Positions 1 through 8,852 of a DNA stretch of 64,000 nucleotides are shown here, piece after piece; the first letter of the stretch is position 1; every line of letters starts with the position of its first letter. Location of the stretch: assembly GCA_019635315.1 (NCBI GenBank), contig JAHBZT010000005.1, forward strand, positions 62,001 through 126,000, read 5' to 3'. The notes under the pieces are model-generated. The model did not search any database. It was given only the letters and a program-made list of their open reading frames with translations, and was not told the DNA's origin. Position numbers and translations under genes: made by a program. The DNA is from Rubrivivax sp. GTDB taxonomy: Bacteria; Pseudomonadota; Gammaproteobacteria; Burkholderiales; Burkholderiaceae_C.

Positions 1-982
1 GCACCGGATAGGCCGCGATCTCGGCGCGGCCGGCTTCCAGCGCCTCGGCGATCTGGGTGCGCCAGGCCCGTGCGCCGACCGGGCGGCCGCTGGCGTCGGC
101 CGGCTGCTCGACGGCAACGCCGCCGTCGGCCTCGGCCTCGGCGCGCGCCAGCGCGGCATCGGCGGCGGCCAGCGCCTCGCCGGCGCCGACCGCGGCCAGG
201 CCCTCGGCGGCGCCGAGCACGACCTCCACGCCCGCGGCAGCCAGCACCGGCGCGCTGGCCAGCGCGTCGTGCAGCGAACGCGCGGTCTCCTCGGCGACAC
301 CGGCCACCGGCAGGCACAGCGCGAAGTCGCTGCCGCCCAGGCGGCCGGCGAAGGTGCCGGGCACGCGCTCGACATAGGCCTGCAGCAGGTCGGCCATCGC
401 GCCCAGCAGCCGGTCGGTGGCCTCGAAGCCGTTGCGCGCATTCAGCGCGTCGAGCTGCAGCACGCGCAGCAGCAACAGGGCGACCGGCGGCGCGCCGACA
501 TCGGCCAGGCGGTCGTGCAGGCGGCCGACGAAATGGGCGCGCACCGGCAGGCCGGTCACGGCGTCGGTCTGCGCCTGGCGCTGCAGCATCGCGACCTGCT
601 GCGCCTGCGCCTCGGTCAGCGCCTGCAGGCGCCGGCCCATCGTGTCCAGGTGATCCAGCAGCGCACGCAGCTCCGCAGGCGCGGCGTCGGTGTCGGGCGC
701 CCGGCCCTGGGCCAGGGCCTGCGCGACCGCCCGCTCCAGCGACTGCTGCCAGCGCCGCAGCACCAGCGCCGCGGCGGCGGCGGCAACGGCCGCGAACAGC
801 GCCATCACGGCCGCGAGCGCCGCGACGGCGCCGCGCACGTCGGCCGCCGCCGAGGTCTGCAGCGCCTGCGGCGCCGCGAGCACCAGCCAGGCGAGCACGC
901 CGGCCGCGGCCGCCAGCAGCGCAGCGGCGAGCCCGAGTGCCAGGCGAGCGGGGATGGTCATCGCGGCGGCCATCGCCGGCAT
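1..982 (-). CDS. Membrane-anchored degenerate GGDEF protein, C-terminus cut by window edge
   Basis: The leftward reading frame starts near 982 (in-frame ATGs at 982, 973 and 961; no strong ribosome site decides between them) and runs off the left edge. Two hydrophobic helices (about residues 10-35 and 50-75) are separated by only some 15 residues, so there is no sizeable periplasmic sensor. A GGDEF fold begins around residue 136 (TDAVTGLP) and its signature at about 215 reads GGSDF. The last visible residues (WRTQIAEALEAG) look like the start of an EAL domain. Known: LapD-type GGDEF-EAL proteins with altered motifs act as cyclic-di-GMP receptors or enzymes. Inferred: an inner-membrane c-di-GMP receptor or phosphodiesterase rather than a cyclase. 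The EAL motif itself lies outside the window, so activity cannot be judged. Confidence 0.72.
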   Translation of the reverse strand, partial: MPAMAAAMTIPARLALGLAAALLAAAAGVLAWLVLAAPQALQTSAAADVRGAVAALAAVMALFAAVAAAAAALVLRRWQQSLERAVAQALAQGRAPDTDAAPAELRALLDHLDTMGRRLQALTEAQAQQVAMLQRQAQTDAVTGLPVRAHFVGRLHDRLADVGAPPVALLLLRVLQLDALNARNGFEATDRLLGAMADLLQAYVERVPGTFAGRLGGSDFALCLPVAGVAEETARSLHDALASAPVLAAAGVEVVLGAAEGLAAVGAGEALAAADAALARAEAEADGGVAVEQPADASGRPVGARAWRTQIAEALEAGRAEIAAYPV

Positions 983-1051
983 GGTACGAGAGCCCCGGCC
1001 ACGAAGGGCACGACACATCGCACGAAGCAGGCGCCGCTGCGCTCCAAAGCA

Positions 1052-1076
1052 CGAAGCCCGCACGGGGCGGGCTTCG
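1052..1076. terminator. Perfect 10-bp hairpin downstream of the desaturase gene
   Basis: The arms CGAAGCCCGC and GCGGGCTTCG enclose a 5-nt loop. It lies about 30 bp beyond the stop of the leftward desaturase gene and before the next leftward gene. There is no long U-tract on either side, so it could be an intrinsic terminator of a GC-rich genome or simply a 3' stabilising stem. Confidence 0.5.
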
Positions 1077-1107
1077 GCGAACGGGGTGCGGGCTCGGATC
1101 GGGCCGT

Positions 1108-2331
1108 TCAGGCCGTCGCGGCGCGCAGCTTGAAGGAGAACTCCTGCAGCGCGGCGATGCCGCTGTCCTCGGCCTTGCGGCACCAGGCCTGCAGGTCGGC
1201 GACCAGCTGCTCGGCCGACACGTTGGTGCGCGTCCACAGCTGGCGCAGTTCCTCGCGCATCGCCACCAGCTTGGCCAGGCTGGGGCTGGCACCCAGCGCC
1301 TGCTGCAGGCTGGGCTTGACGGTCTGCGGGATCTTGTCCTCGTCGCGGTGCAGCCAGGCCTTGGCCAGGCGCAGGTCCTTCAGCCGCGCGGTATTCGCGG
1401 CACCGGACTGCTTCAGGCGCTCCATCTCGGCGGCCACGGCACGCTTCATCTCGGCGCCGTACTTGGCCATCACCTCGTAGCGGTTGGCGATCAGCGCCTG
1501 CAGCGTCTGCCCGTCGGCCACCGGCTTCACGGCGCCCAGCGCCAGCCTGGGCGGCGTCTTGCGCACCTTGGCCAGGCCGGCCATCTCGAGCAGGCGGATG
1601 TACATCCAGCCGATGTCGAACTCGTACCACTTGACCGACAGCTTGGCGCTCGTCGGGTAGGTGTGGTGGTTGTTGTGCAGTTCCTCGCCGCCGATCAGGA
1701 TGCCCCAGGGCGAGACGTTGGTCGAGGCGTCCGGGGCCTCGAAGTTGCGGTAGCCCCACCAGTGGCCCAGGCCGTTGATGATGCCGGCCGCGGTGACCGG
1801 GATCCAGGCCATCTGCACCGCCCACACCGCCGCGCCGGCAGCGCCGAACAGCAGCAGGTCCAGGATCAGCAGCAGGCCCACGCCCTGCCAAGTGTAGCGG
1901 CTGTAGACATGGCGCTCGACCCAGTCGTCCGGCGTGCCGTGGCCGTACTTGTCCATCGTCGGCTGCACGCGGCTCTCGGCGCGGTACAGCTCCACGCCCT
2001 CGAGCAGCACCTTCTTGATGCCATGCGTCTGCGGGCTGTGCGGGTCCTCGACCGTCTCGCACTTGGCGTGGTGCTTGCGGTGGATGGCGACCCATTCCTT
2101 GGTCACCATGCCGGTGCCGATCCACAGCCAGAAGCGGAAGAAGTGCGCCACCAGCGGATGCAAGTCCAGCGCCCGGTGCGCCTGCGAGCGGTGCAGGAAG
2201 ATCGTCACCGACGCGATCGTGATGTGCGTCGTGACCAGCACGAACAGCAGCATCTGCCACCAGACGGCCTCCAGCAGCCCGTGCGCGAGCCATTGCACGA
2301 GCGCATCGTGCGCCAGCCACAGTTGATCCAT
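1108..2331 (-). CDS. Acyl-CoA/acyl-lipid fatty acid desaturase
   Basis: This 407-aa integral membrane di-iron desaturase introduces a double bond into saturated acyl chains (delta-9 type by similarity), adjusting membrane fluidity. The three histidine clusters of the family are all visible: HRSQAH at residues 47-52, HRKHH at 84-88 and HNNHH at 219-223, spaced as expected between hydrophobic segments (about 25-45, 60-75, 150-175). A C-terminal extension of roughly 150 mostly helical residues follows the last box and makes the protein longer than the minimal family. The ATG at 2331 begins the family-like N-terminus. It stands alone, with about 170 bp of apparently non-coding DNA upstream. Membrane desaturase identity is secure; the regiospecificity is inferred. 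Confidence 0.9.
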   Translation of the reverse strand: MDQLWLAHDALVQWLAHGLLEAVWWQMLLFVLVTTHITIASVTIFLHRSQAHRALDLHPLVAHFFRFWLWIGTGMVTKEWVAIHRKHHAKCETVEDPHSPQTHGIKKVLLEGVELYRAESRVQPTMDKYGHGTPDDWVERHVYSRYTWQGVGLLLILDLLLFGAAGAAVWAVQMAWIPVTAAGIINGLGHWWGYRNFEAPDASTNVSPWGILIGGEELHNNHHTYPTSAKLSVKWYEFDIGWMYIRLLEMAGLAKVRKTPPRLALGAVKPVADGQTLQALIANRYEVMAKYGAEMKRAVAAEMERLKQSGAANTARLKDLRLAKAWLHRDEDKIPQTVKPSLQQALGASPSLAKLVAMREELRQLWTRTNVSAEQLVADLQAWCRKAEDSGIAALQEFSFKLRAATA

Positions 2332-2502
2332 CGGAGGAACCCTCTTTCTGCCTTGCGAAATTTACGGACGCATTGTAGAGGCGCGCCTGACGCCGAAGTT
2401 GCGGGTATTGCTTAGGGATAGCCCCCCAATCGCGCCGGTTCGGTGACGGGTCTGATGCAGATCAAGGACGTTGGCTGCGCGAAGGGAACCGTTGGCCTCC
2501 GA

Positions 2503-3762
2503 TTACCGCCGCTGCCAGACCGCCGCGAAGAAGCCGTCGGTCCCGTGCCGATGCGGCCACAGGCGCAGGAATGGGCCTGCGACCAGCGGGGCCGGGTCGG
2601 CCACGCGCGCGGCGGCCAGCAGGTCCGCGGCCGGCAGCGGCTGGAAATCGGCGCCCTGGGCGGCGTCGAAGGCGGCGACGACCTGCTCGTTCTCGGCCGC
2701 CAGCAGGCTGCAGGTGGCGTAGACCAGCCGCCCGCCGGGCTTCACCAGCCGCGCCGCGCTGGCCAGGATGGCCTGCTGCTTGACCTGCAGCTCGGCCACC
2801 GAGGCCGGCGACTGCCGCCACTTGAGGTCCGGGTTGCGGCGCAGCGTGCCCAGGCCCGAGCAGGGTGCGTCGACCAGCACGCGGTCGATCTTGCCGGCCA
2901 GGCGCTTGATACGCTCGTCGCGCTCGTGCGCGATCTGCGCCGGGTGCACGTTGGCCAGCCCGCTGCGCGCCAGCCGCGGCTTCAGCGCCGCCAGCCGGTG
3001 GCCGGAGACGTCGAAGGCATACAGGCGCCCGGTATTGCGCATCGCCGCGCCCAGCGCCAGCGTCTTGCCGCCGGCGCCGGCGCAGAAGTCGACGACCATC
3101 TCGCCGCGCTTGGGGTCGGTCAGCAGCGCCAGCAGCTGGCTGCCCTCGTCCTGCACCTCGACCAGGCCCTGCGTGAAGACCTCCAGCTTCTGCAGCGCCG
3201 GCTTGCCCGGCACGCGCAGGCCCCAGGGCGAGTGCGGCGTCGGCGCCGCCTCGATGCCGGCCTCGGCCAGCGTGCGCTGCACGTCGTCGCGCCGCGCCTT
3301 CAGCAGGTTGACGCGCAGGTCCAGCGGCGCCGGCTCGGCCAGCGCCTGCACCAGCGGCCAGAAGTCGTCGCCGAGCTGCTCGCGCAGGGCGCCGGCCAGC
3401 CAGTCGGGCAGGTTGTGGCGCAGCTTGTCGGGCAGCGTGGCGCGGTCGATGGCCTGGACCTGCGCCCGCCAGGCCTGCTCGTGGGGGCCCAGCGCCGAGC
3501 GCAGCGCGGCGTCTGGGCCCTGCCAGGCGAGGATGGCGAGCCGGCGCTCCAGCGCGCCGGAGCCGCTCTGCGCCAGGTGCTGGAACAGCAACCGCTCGCG
3601 CAGCACCGCATAGGTCGTCTCGGCCAGCGCGTGGCGCTCGCGGTGACCCAGCGTGCGGTGGCGGCGGAAGAAGTCCGAGACGATGCCGTCGGCCGGTGCG
3701 TCGAGCTTGAGCACCGCGCGCAGCAGTTCGGTGGCCAGGTCCAGCAGGGCGCCCGGGTGCAT
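2503..3762 (-). CDS. RsmB/NOP-family rRNA (cytosine-C5) methyltransferase
   Basis: A 419-aa class I SAM-dependent RNA methyltransferase of the RsmB/NOP2/Sun family, which makes 5-methylcytosine in RNA. The two catalytic cysteines are visible: C301 in DAPCSGLGT and C351 in the YATCSLL motif. The SAM-binding segment VVDFCAGAGGKT comes before them. The N-terminal 150 residues resemble the NusB-like helical region of the family. It lies 22 bp downstream of purN on the same strand, so the two are probably co-transcribed. Target position in rRNA (C967-like) is likely but not proven from sequence. It could be a paralogue of true RsmB, since some Burkholderiales are thought to carry a second member next to purN. 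Confidence 0.9.
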   Translation of the reverse strand: MHPGALLDLATELLRAVLKLDAPADGIVSDFFRRHRTLGHRERHALAETTYAVLRERLLFQHLAQSGSGALERRLAILAWQGPDAALRSALGPHEQAWRAQVQAIDRATLPDKLRHNLPDWLAGALREQLGDDFWPLVQALAEPAPLDLRVNLLKARRDDVQRTLAEAGIEAAPTPHSPWGLRVPGKPALQKLEVFTQGLVEVQDEGSQLLALLTDPKRGEMVVDFCAGAGGKTLALGAAMRNTGRLYAFDVSGHRLAALKPRLARSGLANVHPAQIAHERDERIKRLAGKIDRVLVDAPCSGLGTLRRNPDLKWRQSPASVAELQVKQQAILASAARLVKPGGRLVYATCSLLAAENEQVVAAFDAAQGADFQPLPAADLLAAARVADPAPLVAGPFLRLWPHRHGTDGFFAAVWQRR

Positions 3763-3784
3763 CAGCGGACCTTTGGCATCGTCT

Positions 3785-4411
3785 TCACATCAGCACCTGC
3801 GAGGCGCCGTCGAGCTGGTGCACGCGGGCGCCCTCGAGGCGCAGCCGGCCCTCGACGAACCAGCGCACGCTCTGCGGATAGATCACGTGCTCGACCGCCA
3901 GCACGCGCTCGGCCAGCGCCTGCTCGTCGTCGCCCGGGCGCACCGGCACCACGCCCTGCATCACGATCGGGCCATGGTCCAGTGCCGGCGTCACGAAGTG
4001 CACGGTCGCGCCGACGACCTGGCAGCCGGCCTCCAGCGCACGCCGGTGCGTGTGCAGCCCGGGAAAGGCCGGCAGCAGCGACGGGTGGGTATTGAGCATG
4101 CGGCCCTCGTAGCGGCGCACGAAGTCGTCGCCCAGGATGCGCATGAAGCCGGCCAGCGCGACGAGGTCGGGCGCGAAGCCATCGATCACCTCGGCCAGCG
4201 CGGCGTCGAAGGCTTCGCGCGTGGCGAAGGCGCGGTGCTCGACGACCGCGGTGGCGATGCCGCGCGCCGCTGCCCAGGCCAGGCCGGCGGCGTCCGGCCG
4301 GTTGGCGACGACGGCGACGACCTGCGCGGGCCAGCGCTGGTCGGCGCAGCGTTCGGCGATGGCCTGCATGTTGCTGCCGCGGCCGGAGATCAGGATCACG
4401 ATGCGTTTCAC
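3785..4411 (-). CDS. purN: Phosphoribosylglycinamide formyltransferase PurN
   Basis: This 208-aa GAR transformylase uses 10-formyltetrahydrofolate to formylate glycinamide ribonucleotide in the third step of purine synthesis. The start is GTG at 4411, chosen because the family begins directly with the beta-strand seen here (KRIVILISGRGSNM); the frame stays open upstream but codes for unrelated arginine-rich sequence. The phosphate loop GRGSNM (10-15) and the catalytic triad N107, H109 and D145 (NTHPSLLPAF, then ALDHGPIV) match the E. coli enzyme. Length is typical. It faces away from the serine hydrolase gene, leaving only 38 bp for two divergent promoters. Confidence 0.96.
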   Translation of the reverse strand: MKRIVILISGRGSNMQAIAERCADQRWPAQVVAVVANRPDAAGLAWAAARGIATAVVEHRAFATREAFDAALAEVIDGFAPDLVALAGFMRILGDDFVRRYEGRMLNTHPSLLPAFPGLHTHRRALEAGCQVVGATVHFVTPALDHGPIVMQGVVPVRPGDDEQALAERVLAVEHVIYPQSVRWFVEGRLRLEGARVHQLDGASQVLM

Positions 4412-4449
4412 GCGGCCAGTGTAGCCAGCGCCGTTCCATACTCCGCGCC

Positions 4450-5646
4450 GTGAAACCGGCAACGGCACGCTGGCGATGGCTGCGGCGCGGCGCGATCGCG
4501 CTGGCGCTGCTGCTGGCCGCCGGCGCGGTGGCACTGCCGCTGATCTACCCGCCGGAATACGTGCGCCGCGTGCTCGTGCTGGGCGACGCCGATGTCGACG
4601 ACCAGCACTGGTTTGCGCGGCGCGAGGTTCCCTCGGGCAGGACCGTCGACCCGCCGGACGCGCCCGCGCCCGAACGCGTCCGCCGTGCCTTCGCCGCGGT
4701 GCAGGACGGCGCGGTGCTGGAGGCCTGGCTGGCCGCCAACGGCACGCTGGCCTTCGTCGTGCTGCAGCACGGCCGCGTCGCGCACGAGGCCTACTTCGAC
4801 GGCCACGACCGCGCGCGCCCCGTCACCTCGTTCTCGGTCGCCAAGTCGGTGCTGTCGGCGCTGTTCACCGCGGCGCAGGCCGACGGGCTGATCGCCAGCC
4901 TGGACGAACCCGTGACGACCTGGGTGCCCGAACTGCTGGCGCGCGATGCACGCTTCGACCAGGTCACGCTGCGCCACCTGCTGGACATGCACTCGGGCAT
5001 CGCCTACCGCGAGATCCCGTTCTTCAACGGCGACAACGCCAAGACCTACTACTGGCCCGACCTGCGCGCCCTGGCGCTGCAGCACACCCGCATCGCCGCC
5101 GCGCCGCGCGGCGACTGGCAGTACAACAACTACCACCCGCTGCTGCTGGGGCTGGTGCTGGAGCGCGCGACGAAGCAGCCCGTCGCCACCTGGCTGGGCC
5201 GGCGCCTGTGGCAGCCCGCCGGCCTGGGCCCGGGTGCGAGCTGGAGCCTGGACAGCAGCGCCAGCGGCTTCGAGAAGCTGGAAAGCGGCATCAACGCGCG
5301 CGCGCTGGACTTCGCGCGCTTCGGCCAGTTGTTCCTGGACGGCGGCGTGGCGGCCGACGGCACGCGCGTGCTGCCCGAGTCGCTGGTGCGCGAGGCCGTC
5401 TCGCCCAGCGGCGCGGTGTCGCTGTCGACGCTGCGGCCCGGGCTGGCCTACCGGCAGTTCTGGTGGATCCAGCAGCGCGCCGGCGGGCCGGCCGACTTCA
5501 GCGCGCGCGGCAACCATGGCCAGTTCGTCTTCGTCTCGCCGCGCAACGGCGTCGTCATCGCGCGCTTCGGCCGCCGCTACGGGCCGCCGTCCGGCGTCTG
5601 GATGCAGCTCTTCGAGCGCCTGGCCGACGAGCTGGGCAAGCCCTGA
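4450..5646 (+). CDS. Serine hydrolase of the class C beta-lactamase/EstB family
   Basis: A 398-aa protein with a GTG start. An N-terminal hydrophobic helix (residues about 14-33) acts as signal anchor, so the domain is probably periplasmic. The penicillin-binding-protein fold is indicated by SVAK at 129-132 (nucleophile S129, base K132) and a YNN motif at 225-227. A glycine-rich NHGQFVFVSP stretch near 355-365 sits where the third motif (KTG/HxG) is expected. Known relatives include esterases, 6-aminohexanoate-dimer hydrolases and D-Ala-D-Ala enzymes. Substrate is not readable from sequence, and a role in beta-lactam resistance should not be assumed. It is divergent from purN and followed by trpS after 42 bp. 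Confidence 0.82.
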   Translation: MKPATARWRWLRRGAIALALLLAAGAVALPLIYPPEYVRRVLVLGDADVDDQHWFARREVPSGRTVDPPDAPAPERVRRAFAAVQDGAVLEAWLAANGTLAFVVLQHGRVAHEAYFDGHDRARPVTSFSVAKSVLSALFTAAQADGLIASLDEPVTTWVPELLARDARFDQVTLRHLLDMHSGIAYREIPFFNGDNAKTYYWPDLRALALQHTRIAAAPRGDWQYNNYHPLLLGLVLERATKQPVATWLGRRLWQPAGLGPGASWSLDSSASGFEKLESGINARALDFARFGQLFLDGGVAADGTRVLPESLVREAVSPSGAVSLSTLRPGLAYRQFWWIQQRAGGPADFSARGNHGQFVFVSPRNGVVIARFGRRYGPPSGVWMQLFERLADELGKP

Positions 5647-5688
5647 GCCGGGCCGGGCCGCGCCGGCCGCCACCTAGAATCGGCGGCC

Positions 5689-6897
5689 ATGAAACCCCGC
5701 GTGCTCTCCGGCATGCGCCCCACCGGCGCACTGCACCTCGGCCACTACCACGGCGCCCTGAAGAACTGGGTGCGCCTGCAGCAGGACTACGACGCGTACT
5801 ATTTCGTCGCCGACTGGCACGCGCTGACCACGCACTACGAGGAGCGCGAGGTGCTCGAGCGCCATGTCTACGACATGGTGATCGACTGGATCGCCGCCGG
5901 CCTGGACCCCGACCGCAGCACGATCTTCATCCAGAGCCGGCTGCCCGAGCATGCCGAGCTGTTCACGCTGCTGGCCATGGGCACGCCGCTGGGCTGGCTG
6001 GAGCGCGTGCCGACCTACAAGGACCAGATCGAGAAGCTCAAGGACCGCGACCTCGCGACCTACGGCTTCCTGGGTTACCCGCTGCTGCAGGCGGCCGACA
6101 TCCTGATCTACAAGGCGGCCTACGTGCCGGTGGGCGAGGACCAGAGCAGCCACGTCGAGCTCACGCGCGAGGTCGCGCGCCGCTTCAACCACCTGTACGG
6201 CCGCGGCAACCACTTCGAGCAGCATGTCGCTGCCGCGCTGGCCAAGCTGGCCAAGGACGACCAGCGCTACCTCGAGAAGCAGCGCAAGGCCTACGGCGAG
6301 ACCGGCAGCGCCGAGGCGCTGGCCAAGGGCGAGGCGGTCATCGGCAAGGCGGCCGCCGGCGCCCCGGACTTCACGGCCGACGACCGCGAGCTGCTGCTGG
6401 GCCACCTCAAGGGCAGCGGCAAGACCATCCTGGTCGAGCCGCAGGCGCTGCACACCGAGGTGCTGCGCCTGCCCGGGCTGGACGGCACCAAGATGAGCAA
6501 GAGCTACGGCAACGCGGTGCTGATGCGCGACGAGCCGGCCGAGGTGACGAAGAAGATCCGTGGCATGACCACCGACCCCGCGCGCGTGCGCCGCAGCGAC
6601 CCCGGCAACCCCGAGAAATGCCCGGTCTGGGACTTCCACAAGATCTACAGCGATGACGCCACCAAGGACTGGGTCGTCAAGGGCTGCACCACGGCCGGCA
6701 TCGGCTGCCTGGACTGCAAGCAGCCGGTGATCGACGCGGTGATCGCGGGCCAGCAGCCCTGGCGCGAGCGCGCCGAGCGCTACCTCGCCAACCCCAAGCA
6801 GGTGCACTGGATCGTCGAGATGGGCACCGAGCGTGCACGCACCGTGGCGCGCCAGACCATGCGCGACGTGCGCGAGGCGATCGGGCTCAACTACTGA
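5689..6897 (+). CDS. trpS: Tryptophan--tRNA ligase
   Basis: A 402-aa class I aminoacyl-tRNA synthetase charging tRNA-Trp. The HIGH-type motif reads HLGH at 16-19 and the KMSKS loop is intact at 268-272 (DGTKMSKSYGN). The tryptophan and ATP pocket segment GEDQSSHVELTRE is present. About 60 extra residues rich in Ala and Lys lie between that segment and KMSKS; this makes the enzyme longer than the roughly 330-aa E. coli form but similar in size to other betaproteobacterial TrpRS proteins. The stop codon overlaps the ATG of the following esterase by one base (TGATG), so the two genes are co-transcribed and probably coupled. Confidence 0.96.
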   Translation: MKPRVLSGMRPTGALHLGHYHGALKNWVRLQQDYDAYYFVADWHALTTHYEEREVLERHVYDMVIDWIAAGLDPDRSTIFIQSRLPEHAELFTLLAMGTPLGWLERVPTYKDQIEKLKDRDLATYGFLGYPLLQAADILIYKAAYVPVGEDQSSHVELTREVARRFNHLYGRGNHFEQHVAAALAKLAKDDQRYLEKQRKAYGETGSAEALAKGEAVIGKAAAGAPDFTADDRELLLGHLKGSGKTILVEPQALHTEVLRLPGLDGTKMSKSYGNAVLMRDEPAEVTKKIRGMTTDPARVRRSDPGNPEKCPVWDFHKIYSDDATKDWVVKGCTTAGIGCLDCKQPVIDAVIAGQQPWRERAERYLANPKQVHWIVEMGTERARTVARQTMRDVREAIGLNY

Positions 6898-7574
6898 TGG
6901 CGGCCATGCCGACCACCTTGCAGACGCTGGAGCTGGACCCGGGCGTGGCGCCGCGCGCTACCGTCGTGATCCTGCATGGCCTGGGCGCCGACGGCACCGA
7001 CTTCCTGCCGGTGGCCGACCAGCTGGACCTCGCGGCCGTGGGCCCCGTGCGCTGGCTGTTTCCGCGCGCGCCGGTGCGGCCGGTGACGATCAACGGCGGC
7101 TACCCGATGCGCGCCTGGTACGACATCCTGGGCGCCGATCTCGTGCGGCGCGAGGACGAAGGCGGGCTGCGCGAATCGATCGCGCTCGTGCAGGCGCTGC
7201 TCGCGCGCGAGGCGGCGCGCGGCGTGCCGCCTTCGCGCACCGTGCTGGCCGGCTTCTCGCAGGGCTGCGCGATCACGCTCGGCGCCGGGCTGCGCCACCA
7301 CGAGCGGCTGGCCGGCCTTGCCGGCCTGTCCGGCTACGTGCCGCTGGCGGACACCACCGCTGCCGAGCGCCACGCGGCCAATGCCGGCACGCCGGTCTTC
7401 CTGGCCCATGGCCGGCACGACGGCATCGTGCCGCTGGCGCGCGGGCAGGCCGGGCGCGACCTGCTGCAGTCGCTCGGCCAGCCGGTGGAATGGCACGACT
7501 ATCCGATGGAGCACGCGGTCTGCGCCGAGGAGGTCGACGTGCTGCAGGACTTCCTGCGCCGCGTGCTGGCCTGA
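6897..7574 (+). CDS. Carboxylesterase/phospholipase-family alpha/beta hydrolase
   Basis: A 225-aa cytosolic serine esterase of the phospholipase/carboxylesterase family. The nucleophile elbow is GFSQG with S121. The acid is the Asp in HGRHDGIVP (about 175) and the histidine is in MEHAVCAEEV near the C-terminus, in the classical order. The oxyanion segment ILHGLGADGTDF is typical. Length matches the family. The ATG overlaps the trpS stop, which suggests translational coupling; the two functions have no obvious biochemical link. Natural substrate unknown; family members hydrolyse short acyl esters or thioesters. Confidence 0.88.
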   Translation: MAAMPTTLQTLELDPGVAPRATVVILHGLGADGTDFLPVADQLDLAAVGPVRWLFPRAPVRPVTINGGYPMRAWYDILGADLVRREDEGGLRESIALVQALLAREAARGVPPSRTVLAGFSQGCAITLGAGLRHHERLAGLAGLSGYVPLADTTAAERHAANAGTPVFLAHGRHDGIVPLARGQAGRDLLQSLGQPVEWHDYPMEHAVCAEEVDVLQDFLRRVLA

Positions 7575-7671
7575 GCGATCGCGGGGGCATCGCGGCCGCC
7601 GCGGCGCACTGACCGCGCTGGGCTATGCTGACCCGGTCCGCCGCGCGCCGCGGCACCCCGCGAGGTCTCCG

Positions 7672-8142
7672 ATGTCCCAGCCCCGTCACGGCCCGGTCCT
7701 GCTGCCGCGCCTCGTCACCGTCGTGCTGCCGGCCCTGGCCGCCGGCGCGATCACGATGACCACCGCCTGCGCCGCCGGCAGCCCTGGCGCCAACGCGCCA
7801 CCATTGCGCGGCACGACCTGGGTGCTGGTCGCCGTCAGCGGCGAGAAGATGCCGCGCCCGCCCAGCCTCCGGCTCGACCCCGAGCAGCCGCGGGTGAACG
7901 GCTTCGCCGGCTGCAACCGGCTGATGGGCACCTTCGAACTCGACGGCGCACGGCTGAGCTTCGGCAGCGCCGCCACCACGCGCATGGCCTGCCTGGACGG
8001 CGAGGACGTGGAGCAGCGTTTCCTGCAGGCCTACGGCGCGGTGCGCGGCTGGCGCATCGAGGGTGGCGAGCTGCTGCTCACCGGCGCCGACGGCGCGACG
8101 CTGCTGCGCATGAAGCCGGGGCCCGAGGCCAAGCCGCGCTGA
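7672..8142 (+). CDS. META-domain (HslJ-like) exported protein
   Basis: A 156-aa protein with an N-terminal signal segment (hydrophobic residues about 10-30) ending near C33 in MTTACAAG. That is lipobox-like but lacks the usual Leu at -3, so a lipoprotein is possible, not certain. The mature part is one META domain: GTTWVLVAVSGE, then NGFAGCNRLMG with the conserved glycine-cysteine-asparagine core, then a second conserved cysteine in TRMACLDG. Known: META/HslJ domains occur in envelope stress-related proteins. It follows the esterase after about 100 bp and precedes an acetyltransferase by 20 bp. Confidence 0.85.
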   Translation: MSQPRHGPVLLPRLVTVVLPALAAGAITMTTACAAGSPGANAPPLRGTTWVLVAVSGEKMPRPPSLRLDPEQPRVNGFAGCNRLMGTFELDGARLSFGSAATTRMACLDGEDVEQRFLQAYGAVRGWRIEGGELLLTGADGATLLRMKPGPEAKPR

Positions 8143-8162
8143 AGGCAGCGACCGCACCCGCC

Positions 8163-8753
8163 GTGCTGACGCTCGTCCGCCCGACCGCGGCGCACCTGGA
8201 CGCCTACTGCGCGGCGCTGCGCCGCGGCTGGTCCGCCGACAACGTGCGCGGCGCCGCGGCGGCGGGCGAGGAACTGGAGCGCATCGCCGACAACGCCGAG
8301 GCCTTCCTCGCGCTGATGGACGACCCGCTGGCGCTGGGCGGCCCGGTCACGCTGCCCGATGGCCGCCAGGTCGAGCGCCTGCCCGGCCTGCGGCGCTGGA
8401 TGTGGGACGACGCGCACCCGCCGGGCGACGAGGCCGGCTTCGTCGGTGCGATCGGCCTGCGCTGGGCGAAGGACGGCGGCCCGCTGCCGCCGCACGTGCT
8501 GGGCCACATCGGCTATGCCGTCGTGCCCTGGCAGCGCCGCCGCGGCCATGCCACGCGCGCGCTGGCGCTGATGCTGGCGATCGCGCGCGAGCGCGGGCTG
8601 GCCATGGTGGAGATCACCACCGATCCCGACAACGAAGCATCGCAGCGCGTGATCACCGCCAACGGCGGCGTGCTGGTCGGACCCTTCGACAAGGGCGCCG
8701 CCTACGGCCATGCGCCCGGGCTGCGCTGGCGCATCGAGCTCGACGGCCGCTGA
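8163..8753 (+). CDS. GNAT-family N-acetyltransferase
   Basis: A 196-aa protein with a GTG start directly after the META gene. The acetyl-CoA binding region is recognisable around residues 118-150: HIGYAVVPWQRRRGHATRAL carries the R/Q-x-x-G-x-G/A loop of the fold, followed by a helix and the late strand LAMVEITTDPDN with NEASQRVI. The N-terminal 60 residues are family-like and support the GTG start. Substrate is unknown; members of this type acetylate small molecules, ribosomal protein N-termini or antibiotics. Probably co-transcribed with the META protein. Confidence 0.82.
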   Translation: MLTLVRPTAAHLDAYCAALRRGWSADNVRGAAAAGEELERIADNAEAFLALMDDPLALGGPVTLPDGRQVERLPGLRRWMWDDAHPPGDEAGFVGAIGLRWAKDGGPLPPHVLGHIGYAVVPWQRRRGHATRALALMLAIARERGLAMVEITTDPDNEASQRVITANGGVLVGPFDKGAAYGHAPGLRWRIELDGR

Positions 8754-8809
8754 GCACGCGACGGCGGCGGCGCGCTCGGCCGCCCGTAGTTGATTGCCCG
8801 CAGGTGATC

Positions 8810-8833
8810 GGCCGCCCTTCGCCGCGGGCGGCC
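8810..8833. terminator. Hairpin between convergent genes
   Basis: Inverted arms GGCCGCCC and GGGCGGCC with an 8-nt loop lie in the 99-bp space between the rightward acetyltransferase and the leftward PEP-CTERM gene. The position suits a bidirectional terminator; there is no U-run. Confidence 0.45.
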
Positions 8834-8852
8834 GCTCCGCCCTGGCGCCGAT

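Noticed and set aside
70..2415. A 781-codon rightward open frame
   Set aside because: Arginine/proline-rich shadow of the leftward GGDEF and desaturase genes; no domain, start or ribosome site.
4412..4534. Upstream extension of PurN to 4534
   Set aside because: Adds arginine-rich sequence that is not family-like; GTG 4411 starts exactly at the conserved first strand.
4450..5646. Beta-lactamase resistance gene
   Set aside because: Family contains mostly esterases and peptidases; no evidence for beta-lactam activity.
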